Assembly (NCBI RefSeq): GCF_002135205.1
Contig: NZ_NEFZ01000011.1
Location: forward strand, 1 to 64,000
Direction of reading: 5' to 3'
Source of the DNA: Acinetobacter sp. ANC 4204
GTDB lineage: Bacteria; Pseudomonadota; Gammaproteobacteria; Pseudomonadales; Moraxellaceae
Length of the DNA stretch: 64,000 nucleotides
This document shows positions 7,199-16,010 of the stretch, one piece after another. The notes beneath the pieces were generated by a model. The model saw only the letters and a list, made by a program, of their open reading frames with translations. It was not told where the DNA came from and searched no databases. Position numbers and translations under genes: made by a program. The first letter of the stretch is position 1. Each line of letters begins with the position of its first letter.

Positions 7199-8422
7199 TT
7201 ATTTGAAACGTTTAAAAATTAAGGAGGTATTAATCCCTCCAAAAGCAAAATTATTGCTCATCATGGTTTGCGTTTCTGCTGAACGCATGCCCGATACCAC
7301 ATAATCCAGATCACCGCAGGCGCTGTCAATCTGATCTAAATTTAAAGTCGGCACCAATTGATTGCGTCGCATCATTTCAATACTGAGCCATGCTTCAATG
7401 GCGCCACACGCCCCAAGCGTATGCCCAAAATAACTTTTTAATGAGCTAATCGGTTTTTTGCCTAAGATCCGCGCAGTCGCTTGTGATTCAGCAATATCCC
7501 CCTGATCGGTCGAGGTACCATGCGCATTAACATAATCAATATCTTCGGCTGTAAGCTGTGCATCTTTGAGTGCCAACTGCATACAACGGCCCATCATTTC
7601 AGAATCAGGTCGGGTCACATGCTGACCATCGGTATTGCTGCCATACCCCACAATCTCGGCATAAATGGTCGCCCCACGTGCTTGCGCATGTTCATACTCT
7701 TCTAAAATCAAACAACCTGCGCCTTCACCCACCACCAAACCATCTCGGCTTGCATCAAATGGACGTGGGGTTTTCTCTGGATGGTCATTTTGCACACTGG
7801 TCGCCAATAGCACATCGAACACGGCTGAACCCGCTGCACTGAGCTCTTCCGCACCACCTGCAATCATCACAGTTTGCTTGCCATATTTGATCGCTTCATA
7901 AGCTTGGCCAATCGCCATAGAACCTGAAGTACAAGCACTCGAAGTTGGTAGGGTTAAACCCTTTAAACCAAAATACACCGTCATATTGACTGCACTGGTA
8001 TGCGACATCATACGAATGTAGGTCGTGGCATTCAGTTGGCTCATATTGTGCTCAATCAACATGGCGCCAAACTCACGTACGGCATCCACACTGCCCGCAG
8101 AGGAACCAAAGGCCACACCTGCATCACCACTTTTTAAGATATCCGCATGCAGTAAACCTGCATCTTCTAATGCTTTTTCAGCACATACCGTAGACATTAA
8201 AGCAACACGCCCCATGCCACGGGTTACTTTACGGTTAAAATGCTTCGGTACAGTAAATGACTCCACCGGGCCAGCCAATTTACTGCGTAAATCAGGATAA
8301 ATTTCCCAGTCAGGCATATAGCGAATACCGCTTTTGCCTTGTGCAAACTGCTCAAAAATTTGTTCTGCGGTTTCACCCAAAGAAGTAATTCCAGACATGC
8401 CTGTTACGACAACACGTTTCAT
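7199..8422 (-). CDS. Beta-ketoacyl-ACP synthase (aryl polyene; ApeR-like)
   Basis: A 407-residue FabF-type condensing enzyme with an intact catalytic triad: Cys164 in SSACTSGSMAIG, His300 in NAHGTSTDQGD and His333 in YFGHTLGACGA. It extends the ACP-bound polyene with malonyl-ACP in the cytoplasm. It shares one base with the upstream ketoreductase (TAATG), which indicates translational coupling. By its place after KS, DH and KR genes at the operon end it corresponds to ApeR of enterobacterial aryl polyene clusters; this name is inferred from order, not proven. Confidence 0.88.
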   Translation of the reverse strand: MKRVVVTGMSGITSLGETAEQIFEQFAQGKSGIRYMPDWEIYPDLRSKLAGPVESFTVPKHFNRKVTRGMGRVALMSTVCAEKALEDAGLLHADILKSGDAGVAFGSSAGSVDAVREFGAMLIEHNMSQLNATTYIRMMSHTSAVNMTVYFGLKGLTLPTSSACTSGSMAIGQAYEAIKYGKQTVMIAGGAEELSAAGSAVFDVLLATSVQNDHPEKTPRPFDASRDGLVVGEGAGCLILEEYEHAQARGATIYAEIVGYGSNTDGQHVTRPDSEMMGRCMQLALKDAQLTAEDIDYVNAHGTSTDQGDIAESQATARILGKKPISSLKSYFGHTLGACGAIEAWLSIEMMRRNQLVPTLNLDQIDSACGDLDYVVSGMRSAETQTMMSNNFAFGGINTSLIFKRFK

Positions 8423-9147
8423 TAGATCAAGCCTCCATTGACTGAAATCACTTGACGAGTGATATAACTGGCATCATCACTACATAAAAACTTCACCGCT
8501 TTTGCGACTTCTTCTACCTGTCCCATGCGTTGCATCGGGATCATTTTCAAGGCGTGTTCTTTAACTTCTTCGTTCACCATTTCGGTTTCAATCAAGCCCG
8601 GAGCAACACAGTTCACCGTAATTTTACGTTTGGCCAATTCCAGTGCCAATGCTTTAGTCGCTCCAATCAAGCCTGCCTTAGCAGCGCTATAGTTCACCTG
8701 ACCACGATTCCCCATGATTCCAGATACTGAAGACAAGGTCACAATACGTCCGCCCTTTTTCAAGCGAATCATCGGCATCATCAGGGGTTTCAGCACATTA
8801 TAAAAACCGTTCAGAGAAGTCGAGACCACATCATCCCAGTCTTCATCAGTCAGTGCGGGGAAAGCACCATCACGGGTTAATCCTGCATTCAACACAGCGC
8901 CGTAAAAAGCACCATGCTGTGCTATATCTTGCTCTAAAATAGCGGCAATATTTTCACGCTCATTCACATCGAACATCAGTACATGGCTGGCCTGTCCAAG
9001 TGCTTGAATTTCCTGAGCCACCGTTTCGGCCTCAGACTGTCTTGAACGAGCATGTACCGTGACATCAAAGCCCGCCTTTGCCAACTCCAAAGCGATCGCT
9101 TTACCTATTCCTCGACTCGAACCCGTGACTAAAATTCTTCTGTTCAC
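8422..9147 (-). CDS. 3-oxoacyl-ACP reductase (aryl polyene; ApeQ-like)
   Basis: A 241-residue short-chain dehydrogenase of the FabG type. It shows the cofactor motif TGSSRGIG at residues 8-15, the NAG motif, and the catalytic Ser-Tyr-Lys set in SSVSGIMGNRGQVNYSAAKAG. It reduces each 3-ketoacyl intermediate with NADPH before dehydration. The start overlaps the upstream dehydratase by four bases. Its place between dehydratase and ketosynthase matches ApeQ. Confidence 0.9.
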   Translation of the reverse strand: MNRRILVTGSSRGIGKAIALELAKAGFDVTVHARSRQSEAETVAQEIQALGQASHVLMFDVNERENIAAILEQDIAQHGAFYGAVLNAGLTRDGAFPALTDEDWDDVVSTSLNGFYNVLKPLMMPMIRLKKGGRIVTLSSVSGIMGNRGQVNYSAAKAGLIGATKALALELAKRKITVNCVAPGLIETEMVNEEVKEHALKMIPMQRMGQVEEVAKAVKFLCSDDASYITRQVISVNGGLI

Positions 9148-9581
9148 ACTAATTTTCCAATGATTTCATTCATATTTTCAGGCTCAAATACGCTCAACAT
9201 AGCGCTGAACCGACGTTCTTGATATTCAATTTCACAATTAAACTGCCCCAAACCTTCGTGCAGATAACTTTGTTCGACCCGAATCTGCACGGTTGTACCC
9301 AAACTAAAATAGGCACAGGGTAACTGCATTTTACGCGTTCCCAATAAAAAGCCAATTTTCGGTGGCCAACCCTTGGTTTGCCCTTTATAGCCTGCATAGG
9401 CACTAATGGTCTGCGCCATCAGCTCAATACTGCTCCATGTGGGCAAGCCATTTGGCTCACAAAACATCAAATCAGCTGTGATATTAAGTTCTGCAATCGC
9501 AAACGTATCATCGGCTTCAATCAGATGACTTACAAAAACCATCGGTTTCGCATGCGGAATAAACTGTACTGCGTCCATCAT
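9144..9581 (-). CDS. Hotdog-fold 3-hydroxyacyl-ACP dehydratase (aryl polyene; ApeP-like)
   Basis: A 145-residue hotdog protein with the central helix LPTWSSIELMAQTISAYAGY and an early FIPHAKPMVFVSHL with the conserved histidine. It belongs to the FabZ-like dehydratases of aryl polyene clusters, where it pairs with a second hotdog protein (ApeI type). That partner is here the C-terminal domain of the ligase at 19229-20890. It overlaps both neighbours by four bases (ATGA). Confidence 0.82.
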   Translation of the reverse strand: MMDAVQFIPHAKPMVFVSHLIEADDTFAIAELNITADLMFCEPNGLPTWSSIELMAQTISAYAGYKGQTKGWPPKIGFLLGTRKMQLPCAYFSLGTTVQIRVEQSYLHEGLGQFNCEIEYQERRFSAMLSVFEPENMNEIIGKLV

Positions 9582-10774
9582 GACAAAGCCGTCCCGAAAA
9601 TTAAACTGATATTGCTCCCCCCAAAAGCAAAAGAATTACTCATCGCATAGCGAATAGGTGTATTCAAATGCGGTGTAAGCACATAATTTTGCCCAGCCAA
9701 AACATCATCCAATTCGCCTGCCTGATGCAGCGGCAACCAAGATTGGTCCAATAAAACTTGCTGGCAAATAAAGGCTTCTATTGCACCCGCCGCCCCCAGA
9801 CAATGCCCTGTTTTATGTTTGGTGCTGCTAAGTGCAACTGGATAATCTGCAAAAACAGTCTGCACCGCCTTCATTTCCATCGCATCATTTTGCGGTGTAG
9901 AAGTCCCATGCAAATTTAAATACCCAATATCGCCTGCTTCAAGCTGTGCCATATCTAAAGCTTTTTGCATCGCCTCCGCAGCCCCTCGTCCTTCTGGATG
10001 TGGTGCCGAAATATGCCATGCATCCATTGACTCGCCACTCGACAGTAACATCACAGGAGCGGGCGTTTTGGACAGTAAAAACAGTCCTGCGGCTTCACCA
10101 ATATTAATACCATCACGGTTGGCACCACAGGGCTGACAAATTCCGCTCGATAGGCTTTCTAAACTATCAAAGCCATTTAAGGTCAGCTTGCATAAGGTGT
10201 CTACTCCACCGACTAAGACAGCATCGGCCAGATCGGCATTCAGCAGACGTTGCCCCGCCGCCAGCGCTTTAGCTGCCGAGGAACAAGCGGTAGAAATGGT
10301 ATAGGCAGGCCCTTTCCAGCCCAAATACTGTTGTAAGGCTTTCGCTAAACTGCCCATTTCTTGCTTTTGGTGCTGTACAGACTGCGGTACTGACTGTTGA
10401 AACTGGACTTTTAAGACAGGCTCATTATCCGCGATGCCTGAGGTTGAAGTACCGATAATCACAGCAAGACGTTGTTTAGCAAACTGTGCTGTATAAGCAT
10501 GAATTTCAGTTTCAATGTGCGCCAAAGCCGTCAGGGCAAAGCGTAGATTCCGTGAATCTGCAGCGCTCAAGCTTTCAGGGACTTGTTGAACTAAGGTTTG
10601 ATCAGATGCACCGACCCAGACCGAACGCCCCGCAATCAGATCCTCTCGTTGCGACAAAGTATTCTCTGTGCTGGTTAAGGCATGCTGAAGCTCAGTGGCA
10701 TTTTGCCCCAAAGCCGACAGCGCCACACTGAACTGAATCCCCACGGCTGAAACATGCTGTAGATTTTTAGTCAT
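9578..10774 (-). CDS. Beta-ketoacyl-ACP synthase (aryl polyene; ApeO-like)
   Basis: A 398-residue condensing enzyme with all three active-site residues: Cys in YTISTACSSAAKAL, His in NLHGTSTPQND and His in HKTGHCLGAAGAIEA. ATG 10774 is preferred because AAGGTG lies about ten bases upstream; an ATG six codons earlier (10792) is also open. In related systems this type forms a dimer with the short catalytically dead KS-like protein (here 22828-23454), a likely but unproven pairing. Confidence 0.86.
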   Translation of the reverse strand: MTKNLQHVSAVGIQFSVALSALGQNATELQHALTSTENTLSQREDLIAGRSVWVGASDQTLVQQVPESLSAADSRNLRFALTALAHIETEIHAYTAQFAKQRLAVIIGTSTSGIADNEPVLKVQFQQSVPQSVQHQKQEMGSLAKALQQYLGWKGPAYTISTACSSAAKALAAGQRLLNADLADAVLVGGVDTLCKLTLNGFDSLESLSSGICQPCGANRDGINIGEAAGLFLLSKTPAPVMLLSSGESMDAWHISAPHPEGRGAAEAMQKALDMAQLEAGDIGYLNLHGTSTPQNDAMEMKAVQTVFADYPVALSSTKHKTGHCLGAAGAIEAFICQQVLLDQSWLPLHQAGELDDVLAGQNYVLTPHLNTPIRYAMSNSFAFGGSNISLIFGTALS

Positions 10775-11324
10775 GATGGTCACCTTGATCATCTTCTAAA
10801 GTATTGCTCACCGTGCTGATCACCATTTGATAAGGCACTTGCAAATTATCCAGTTCAATTGTTCCTTCATTGTGCTGAATTTTCAACACGGGTTGCTGCT
10901 GTATATAAATGGTATCGTCTTTCTGCACGACCGCATTTTGAGCAGTATGTAAGGCAGCAAAATTTGGATACGTAGCATACAGAATATCACGCACCACATA
11001 ATCAAAAGGCAACCGTTTCATTGGATCAATCCGCTGTTCAACTTCGACCTTTTGACCATCAAAACTGAGCTTAAACAACTGCTGTCCTGTGAGGCTGAGC
11101 GCTAACATATCAAGCGACTGCCCCCGTTGTTGCTGATACAGTAAAAAGCTGAAACTCTGGGTTTTCCACTGTACTTCGATTTGATCTTGACGTTGATAAT
11201 TTTGCGCAGCCCACTGCGGGGTCGCGAGTCCCTGCGCCTTGGGAATCCAGCTTTGGCAGGCACTACAGAGCAGAGCACTGGCTAAAACCCAACTGACGGT
11301 TTTCAAACGCAGCTTAAGTTTCAT
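10767..11324 (-). CDS. DUF3261 outer-membrane lipoprotein (aryl polyene cluster)
   Basis: A 185-residue lipoprotein: basic start, hydrophobic stretch WVLASALL and lipobox LCSAC with the modified cysteine at residue 23. Ala/Gln after the cysteine fits outer-membrane sorting. It belongs to DUF3261, a family found in aryl polyene clusters. Its function is not defined; with the LolA-like protein and the exporter it may help pass the lipid-linked product across the periplasm. It overlaps the upstream oxidoreductase by 11 bases. Confidence 0.78.
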   Translation of the reverse strand: MKLKLRLKTVSWVLASALLCSACQSWIPKAQGLATPQWAAQNYQRQDQIEVQWKTQSFSFLLYQQQRGQSLDMLALSLTGQQLFKLSFDGQKVEVEQRIDPMKRLPFDYVVRDILYATYPNFAALHTAQNAVVQKDDTIYIQQQPVLKIQHNEGTIELDNLQVPYQMVISTVSNTLEDDQGDHHD

Positions 11325-12615
11325 CAGTCAACGACTCTTTTTGCGGTTGTTCTTCTCGGCAATATTCGACCAAAGTGCTCAAGCGTTGCTTGGCATTACG
11401 ATGAATCGGGTTGCTTGCATCCCACGCATAACCTGCCAGTAAGGAAGCAATCATACGGCGGATTTTTTCATCCTGATGAGTGGAGAACACCACATCCTGA
11501 AATTCACCTGAATACCATGACTCGACATAGGCACGAAATACTTGAATGCCTTTACGTAGTGGCTTTTCATATTGCTCCATCCAATCGACTGCCTGACCTT
11601 GCAGCACTTGCTCAACCAATGGCACCGCTAGACTGGACGATTTTAAGGCAATCGTTACCCCTGAAGAAAAGACAGGATCGAGGAACTCTCCCGCATTACC
11701 GAGTAGCGCATAATTGTTTGATGCCAAATGTTTCACATCGGCAGAATAGCCCACCAAAGTACGCACAGGAGTATCATGTTTGGCGTGACGCAGTACATGC
11801 GACAAACTGGCATCATCGGCTAAAATACGTTTCTGCAAGGCTTCAAGGTCATAATCTGCACTGCCGTCATAACCATATTTTTCAAAGAAATCCTGCTCCG
11901 CCACGATGCCAAATGAAGAACGCCCATCGGCAAAGGGAATCAGCCAATACCATGCACGGTGGTCTTTTTCATGTACGGTAATTAAAATTTTCTCACGGTC
12001 AAACTCAGGGTCATTCAATAGACCGTCTTCAATGTGGGTAAAGACCGCACGGCGCACAGGAAAGTCCGATGGGCTTTCTAAGTCGAGAAACTTCGGCAAA
12101 ATACGGCCAAAACCACTGGCATCTAACAGGAACTTGCCTTGAATTTGGTAGCTGTTGCCTTGCTCATCTTTGACCGTCAAAATCGGCTGTGTGGATTTGA
12201 CATCGACGGCCAAGACTTCATGGCCAAAACGGATGTCCGCGCCCATTTTTTCGGCTTGCTGTGCCAAAAGCTGGTCAAAGTTGGCACGTCGGACCTGCCA
12301 TGTAGTGCCTGGGCCTTCACTAAATTTTTGGGTAAAGTCATAAAAACTACGCTGTCTGCCTCTTAAAAAAGCCGCGCCATTTTTAAACTGAAAGGCATAT
12401 TCGTCGGCATGTGCACGCACCGTTTCCAATAAACCCGCTTCTTCTAAAAACACCATACACTGCGGCAATAAAGACTCGCCGATGGAAAAACGCGGAAAAT
12501 ATTGCTTTTCAATGACCGTGACTTGGTAACCTTTTTGGCGCAACAAAGCTGCAGCCGAGCTGCCTGATGGTCCCGCCCCAATAATTAAAACATCTGTCTG
12601 TTGCATGGTGCTCAT
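11314..12615 (-). CDS. FAD-dependent oxidoreductase, halogenase/geranylgeranyl-reductase like
   Basis: A 433-residue flavoprotein. The FAD-binding motif GAGPSGSSAAALL lies near residues 13-25, a conserved FPRFSIGESLLP block follows, and a later GNAGEFLDPVFSSGV is the second FAD contact. The segment AWYWLIPF resembles the WxWxIP motif of tryptophan halogenases, but the family also includes non-halogenating monooxygenases and reductases. It may modify the aryl head group or the chain. It sits between the exporter and the DUF3261 lipoprotein. Confidence 0.82.
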   Translation of the reverse strand: MSTMQQTDVLIIGAGPSGSSAAALLRQKGYQVTVIEKQYFPRFSIGESLLPQCMVFLEEAGLLETVRAHADEYAFQFKNGAAFLRGRQRSFYDFTQKFSEGPGTTWQVRRANFDQLLAQQAEKMGADIRFGHEVLAVDVKSTQPILTVKDEQGNSYQIQGKFLLDASGFGRILPKFLDLESPSDFPVRRAVFTHIEDGLLNDPEFDREKILITVHEKDHRAWYWLIPFADGRSSFGIVAEQDFFEKYGYDGSADYDLEALQKRILADDASLSHVLRHAKHDTPVRTLVGYSADVKHLASNNYALLGNAGEFLDPVFSSGVTIALKSSSLAVPLVEQVLQGQAVDWMEQYEKPLRKGIQVFRAYVESWYSGEFQDVVFSTHQDEKIRRMIASLLAGYAWDASNPIHRNAKQRLSTLVEYCREEQPQKESLTDET

Positions 12616-12633
12616 TGCACTGTACCCTTTGAC

Positions 12634-14958
12634 TCAGCTCTTTGGCTGATATTGTTGAACCACCACATGTTTTGCATCGGAGGATGTAAAAAGTGTGGCA
12701 TAAATAAATGAAAAAATAACGCCCAGCAACACTGTTAAGCCAAAACTGTGAATGGCATAGGTATGACTAAAGGACAGCAAACCAAAACTAAAAAACGTCG
12801 ACATCATGCACAGGAATAAAGCCATCCCCACCACCTGCGGATGATCATGTCCGTGGCGGTAGAAAATCGCATAGTCCACCCCAATCCCAATGATTAGGAA
12901 GGTACCCATAATGCTGAATAAATTAATCTCGACACCCAGCCATGCTTGAATCGCAAACGTGGTCATTAAGGCCATGCTGACAGGCAACACCAAAGGCAGA
13001 ATGGATTTTTTGCCATATAGTGTCCCTAAGCCAATGGCTAAAATCACCAAAGCGCTGAGTAATAGCCACTGTGCCTGCTCACGGTGCTGTTTAAACAATT
13101 CAGACAGTTGATGAACGGGACGTAACAGTTGTACATCAGCATTCTCAAGCTGCTGTACGGCTTTGACATCATGCACATTTTGCAGCATCACCAAACGTTG
13201 TGTCGGACTCATCTGCAGAAAATGCAGAGGATGATCTTTAATGACTGCTTCGGTCAACAACGGTTGGTCTTTTAAATGGGCTTGCCAGTTTAAAACATCG
13301 GCTGCGTTGAGCTGTAGCGCTTGCGCATATTTCACTAAAGCTGGCTTGGGAATCGCCTGCAACATCGCGATATTGTGCTTCTGCTGCTCAAGCGAGGGAA
13401 TCCACTGCCCTAAAGCTTGTACAGCATCCAACTTGCCAGCCTGTTGTAAGGGCGCAAGCTCTGCCAGTAGTTGCTGTTCGCGCTGCTCCAACTCTGCTGG
13501 GGTTCTGCCCTGTACCACAAAGTATTCACTGCTTTGCTGTTGCATAAAACGCGAACGAATATATTGATCTTCCTGCTTTAAGGTGGCATCCATACTTTGT
13601 AAATTACGGATGTCATCATTGCTTCTCAGCAAGGCGAGACTACTACCCATCACCAGTAGAATCAGTGCAATCATGCCATAACGCAGTGTGTTACGGCTCT
13701 GCACATAACTGCGTGCTTTGCCAATAAAGCCCAAAGCACGTATCGCAGGTTCCGCATTCAACGCAGGCAAACGTGGTAGCAATAAAATACTGGTCACCCA
13801 TGCTGCGCTCAGTCCAACCATGGAAAAGACCGCAATCTGCTTAAAACCCGGAAATGGGGTAAAACTCAGCACTACATAAGCCAACAATGTAGTCATCAAA
13901 CCCACAAATAGGCTTGGCAATAATGGTTTTAAAACTGCAAATCCATCCACCTGTCGGTGCTGAGACTGCATGGCCATAAAGTAAAATGAAAAATCGACAC
14001 AAACCCCTATCAGACTGGCGCCAAAGACCAGTGTCATCAGGTGAATTTCACCGAAAACCCAATACGTCACCGCAAAGGCCACCAGACTGCCGGTACCGAC
14101 TGCAACCATTTCCGTCAGCATCGGGCGTATCGAACGGAAGCCAAACCAGACCAGTAGTAATATTCCGATGGTCGAACCCACGCCAATAGTCGAGATTTCC
14201 TCTTTGGCAGAATTGGTGCCAAACTGTGCAAACAGTAACGTGCCTGTCCAGTGCGGTTTAACCTGCAACTGGTTGAGCTGCCGATTGATATTCTGAATAA
14301 ATGCAGCAGTCTGCTCTTGGTAGGCAATGTTATAGGGACTGCTATTGAACTGAAGCACCATCAGGCGCGAGATGCCCTGCTCATCACGAATCGTGGCAAA
14401 GCCCTGCTCTAAATTGATATCGGCATTACTTTGTAGGGCACTTAAACCCACTGCATAACGGGGAAACAGCAATAAAGGATCTTGCTTGAGCATTTCAGCC
14501 GTGATTGGCATGCCCGGACTCATCAGTTGTAATAAGCCCTGCTCCATCAACGCGGCATCATCCTGCCCTTGCACAATCTGTTGATCTGTCTTAGATAATA
14601 GCCCTGCTTTGTGCTGATACAGCGCTTGAGCAAATTGATCAGGATCGAGTTGTGGGCGAACAGGTAAAAATAGCTGACTTTGGTCGGCTTGGGTTTTGAG
14701 TGCTTGCGTTGCCTGTTCGAGTTGCTGATCTGTTTTGGCATCCAGCACCACAAAGACTTTGTCATTTAACTGCTGACTGACATATTGCTGTGCTTGTTCC
14801 AGATAAGCATCTTGATGTGCCTCAGGCAGCAAAGCAAAAATATTGGTCTCAATCTTAATGCCTTTATTCAGCCAAGCCACGCCCAGTGCCAAAGCAATGA
14901 CACACAGCACCAACAGCCACAGGGCGCTAAATTTATTTTGCCAATTGGAAAAGCGCAT
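12634..14958 (-). CDS. MMPL/RND-superfamily exporter (aryl polyene; ApeM-like)
   Basis: A 774-residue inner-membrane protein built as two repeats, each with one helix, a large periplasmic loop (about residues 35-240 and 430-620) and five clustered helices. This is the layout of MMPL and RND lipid exporters. Helix blocks such as MTLVFGASLIGVCVDFSFYF and LFSIMGTFLIIGIGVDYAIFY hold the Asp residues used for proton coupling. It overlaps the LolA-like gene by 26 bases. Expected job: lifting the lipid-linked polyene from the inner membrane. Confidence 0.87.
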   Translation of the reverse strand: MRFSNWQNKFSALWLLVLCVIALALGVAWLNKGIKIETNIFALLPEAHQDAYLEQAQQYVSQQLNDKVFVVLDAKTDQQLEQATQALKTQADQSQLFLPVRPQLDPDQFAQALYQHKAGLLSKTDQQIVQGQDDAALMEQGLLQLMSPGMPITAEMLKQDPLLLFPRYAVGLSALQSNADINLEQGFATIRDEQGISRLMVLQFNSSPYNIAYQEQTAAFIQNINRQLNQLQVKPHWTGTLLFAQFGTNSAKEEISTIGVGSTIGILLLVWFGFRSIRPMLTEMVAVGTGSLVAFAVTYWVFGEIHLMTLVFGASLIGVCVDFSFYFMAMQSQHRQVDGFAVLKPLLPSLFVGLMTTLLAYVVLSFTPFPGFKQIAVFSMVGLSAAWVTSILLLPRLPALNAEPAIRALGFIGKARSYVQSRNTLRYGMIALILLVMGSSLALLRSNDDIRNLQSMDATLKQEDQYIRSRFMQQQSSEYFVVQGRTPAELEQREQQLLAELAPLQQAGKLDAVQALGQWIPSLEQQKHNIAMLQAIPKPALVKYAQALQLNAADVLNWQAHLKDQPLLTEAVIKDHPLHFLQMSPTQRLVMLQNVHDVKAVQQLENADVQLLRPVHQLSELFKQHREQAQWLLLSALVILAIGLGTLYGKKSILPLVLPVSMALMTTFAIQAWLGVEINLFSIMGTFLIIGIGVDYAIFYRHGHDHPQVVGMALFLCMMSTFFSFGLLSFSHTYAIHSFGLTVLLGVIFSFIYATLFTSSDAKHVVVQQYQPKS

Positions 14959-15574
14959 TTTCCACAGCCGTTAAAGTTTGAGGTTGAGCCGTTTGCTGGC
15001 TAAAACGAATGATGGTGCGATTATTGGCTTGTTCCAAAATCGTAATACGATCCACATAACGCTGACCTTGCGCATCAACTTGGACAAAAAGCTTTTTAAA
15101 CAGACTGCTTTTCGGCGTTAAGCTGACATTCCACTGCGTCGGACTGTAATTGGCAGACACCACATTAAAGTTTTTAGCGAGTGCCGCTTCATTGCCCGAC
15201 ATCAACTGTAAAAACATCGTCGCTACAGAGCCATAAGGAGTCTTATCGACTTCAATTTGACTGGATGTGCGTTGTGTCTTTTGTACCAGCTTACGCGGTG
15301 TCACCACCAAATCGGCTTTGACTGGACTTTGAATCTGCCACAGCACCCCTTGGTTTTTGCTGAACAGCACCGTGCCTTTGGACACATAGGTTTTATTCAA
15401 AGTGGCCAATTTCTTCTGCTGCTCAAATTGGGCACGCACCACAGGCGTTGCACCGAGCTGAGCAAACACCTGTTTCAATTCAGTATTTTGTGCATTCACT
15501 GCGGGAGCAAGCAGTGTCATCACGCTAGCTGTACACGCAACCAAAATCGGCTTAAAAAATTTGTATCGAATCAT
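14933..15574 (-). CDS. LolA-like periplasmic lipoprotein carrier (aryl polyene; ApeL-like)
   Basis: A 213-residue secreted protein with a signal peptide ending near VNA-Q (residue 29 from ATG 15574). The rest matches the LolA/LolB fold pattern: FEQQKKLATL, KGTVLFSKNQGVLWQIQSP and VTPRKLVQ. An ATG 12 codons earlier would put charged residues ahead of the signal, so 15574 is preferred. It probably carries a lipid-like intermediate through the periplasm, parallel to LolA for lipoproteins. Confidence 0.82.
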   Translation of the reverse strand: MIRYKFFKPILVACTASVMTLLAPAVNAQNTELKQVFAQLGATPVVRAQFEQQKKLATLNKTYVSKGTVLFSKNQGVLWQIQSPVKADLVVTPRKLVQKTQRTSSQIEVDKTPYGSVATMFLQLMSGNEAALAKNFNVVSANYSPTQWNVSLTPKSSLFKKLFVQVDAQGQRYVDRITILEQANNRTIIRFSQQTAQPQTLTAVENALFQLAK

Positions 15575-15581
15575 GCTTGCA

Positions 15582-16007
15582 TTACTCCGCTTTAAATTCA
15601 GGCCATGCATTTAAACAGTCCAGCAACACCTGTGGTGACTGGAAGCACATTTCACGTTTTTCAATATGTACCGCCACTTGCGAGGTATAACCCTTGGTCA
15701 GCTTTCTGCCTGAAACCGCATCGAAAATCAGATATTCGATTTTTAAGCGATTTTCCCATTCTTTCAAAACGGCGCGCACACGAATTTTTTGCTCAAACTC
15801 AATGCCTTGTACATAACGCACATGACTTTCAATCACCGGCCATGCATAGCCCGAGTCACGCATTTGGTTATAGTTATAGTGAAATTGATCCAGCAATTTG
15901 CAGCGCGCAATTTCAAAATATTTTAAATAATGCCCGTGCCACACCACATTCATGGTGTCGACATCATGAAAAGGCACTTCAATGATTACATCAGCATGCA
16001 TGCTCAT
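15582..16007 (-). CDS. 4HBT-family acyl thioesterase (aryl polyene; ApeK-like)
   Basis: A 141-residue hotdog thioesterase. The family motif is clear near the N-terminus: HDVDTMNVVWHGHYLKYFEIAR, in which the Asp (residue 17) is the presumed catalytic base. It may release or edit acyl chains from the carrier proteins. It lies three bases from the stop of the lyase gene and seven bases before the LolA-like gene. Confidence 0.85.
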   Translation of the reverse strand: MSMHADVIIEVPFHDVDTMNVVWHGHYLKYFEIARCKLLDQFHYNYNQMRDSGYAWPVIESHVRYVQGIEFEQKIRVRAVLKEWENRLKIEYLIFDAVSGRKLTKGYTSQVAVHIEKREMCFQSPQVLLDCLNAWPEFKAE

Positions 16008-16010
16008 TTC

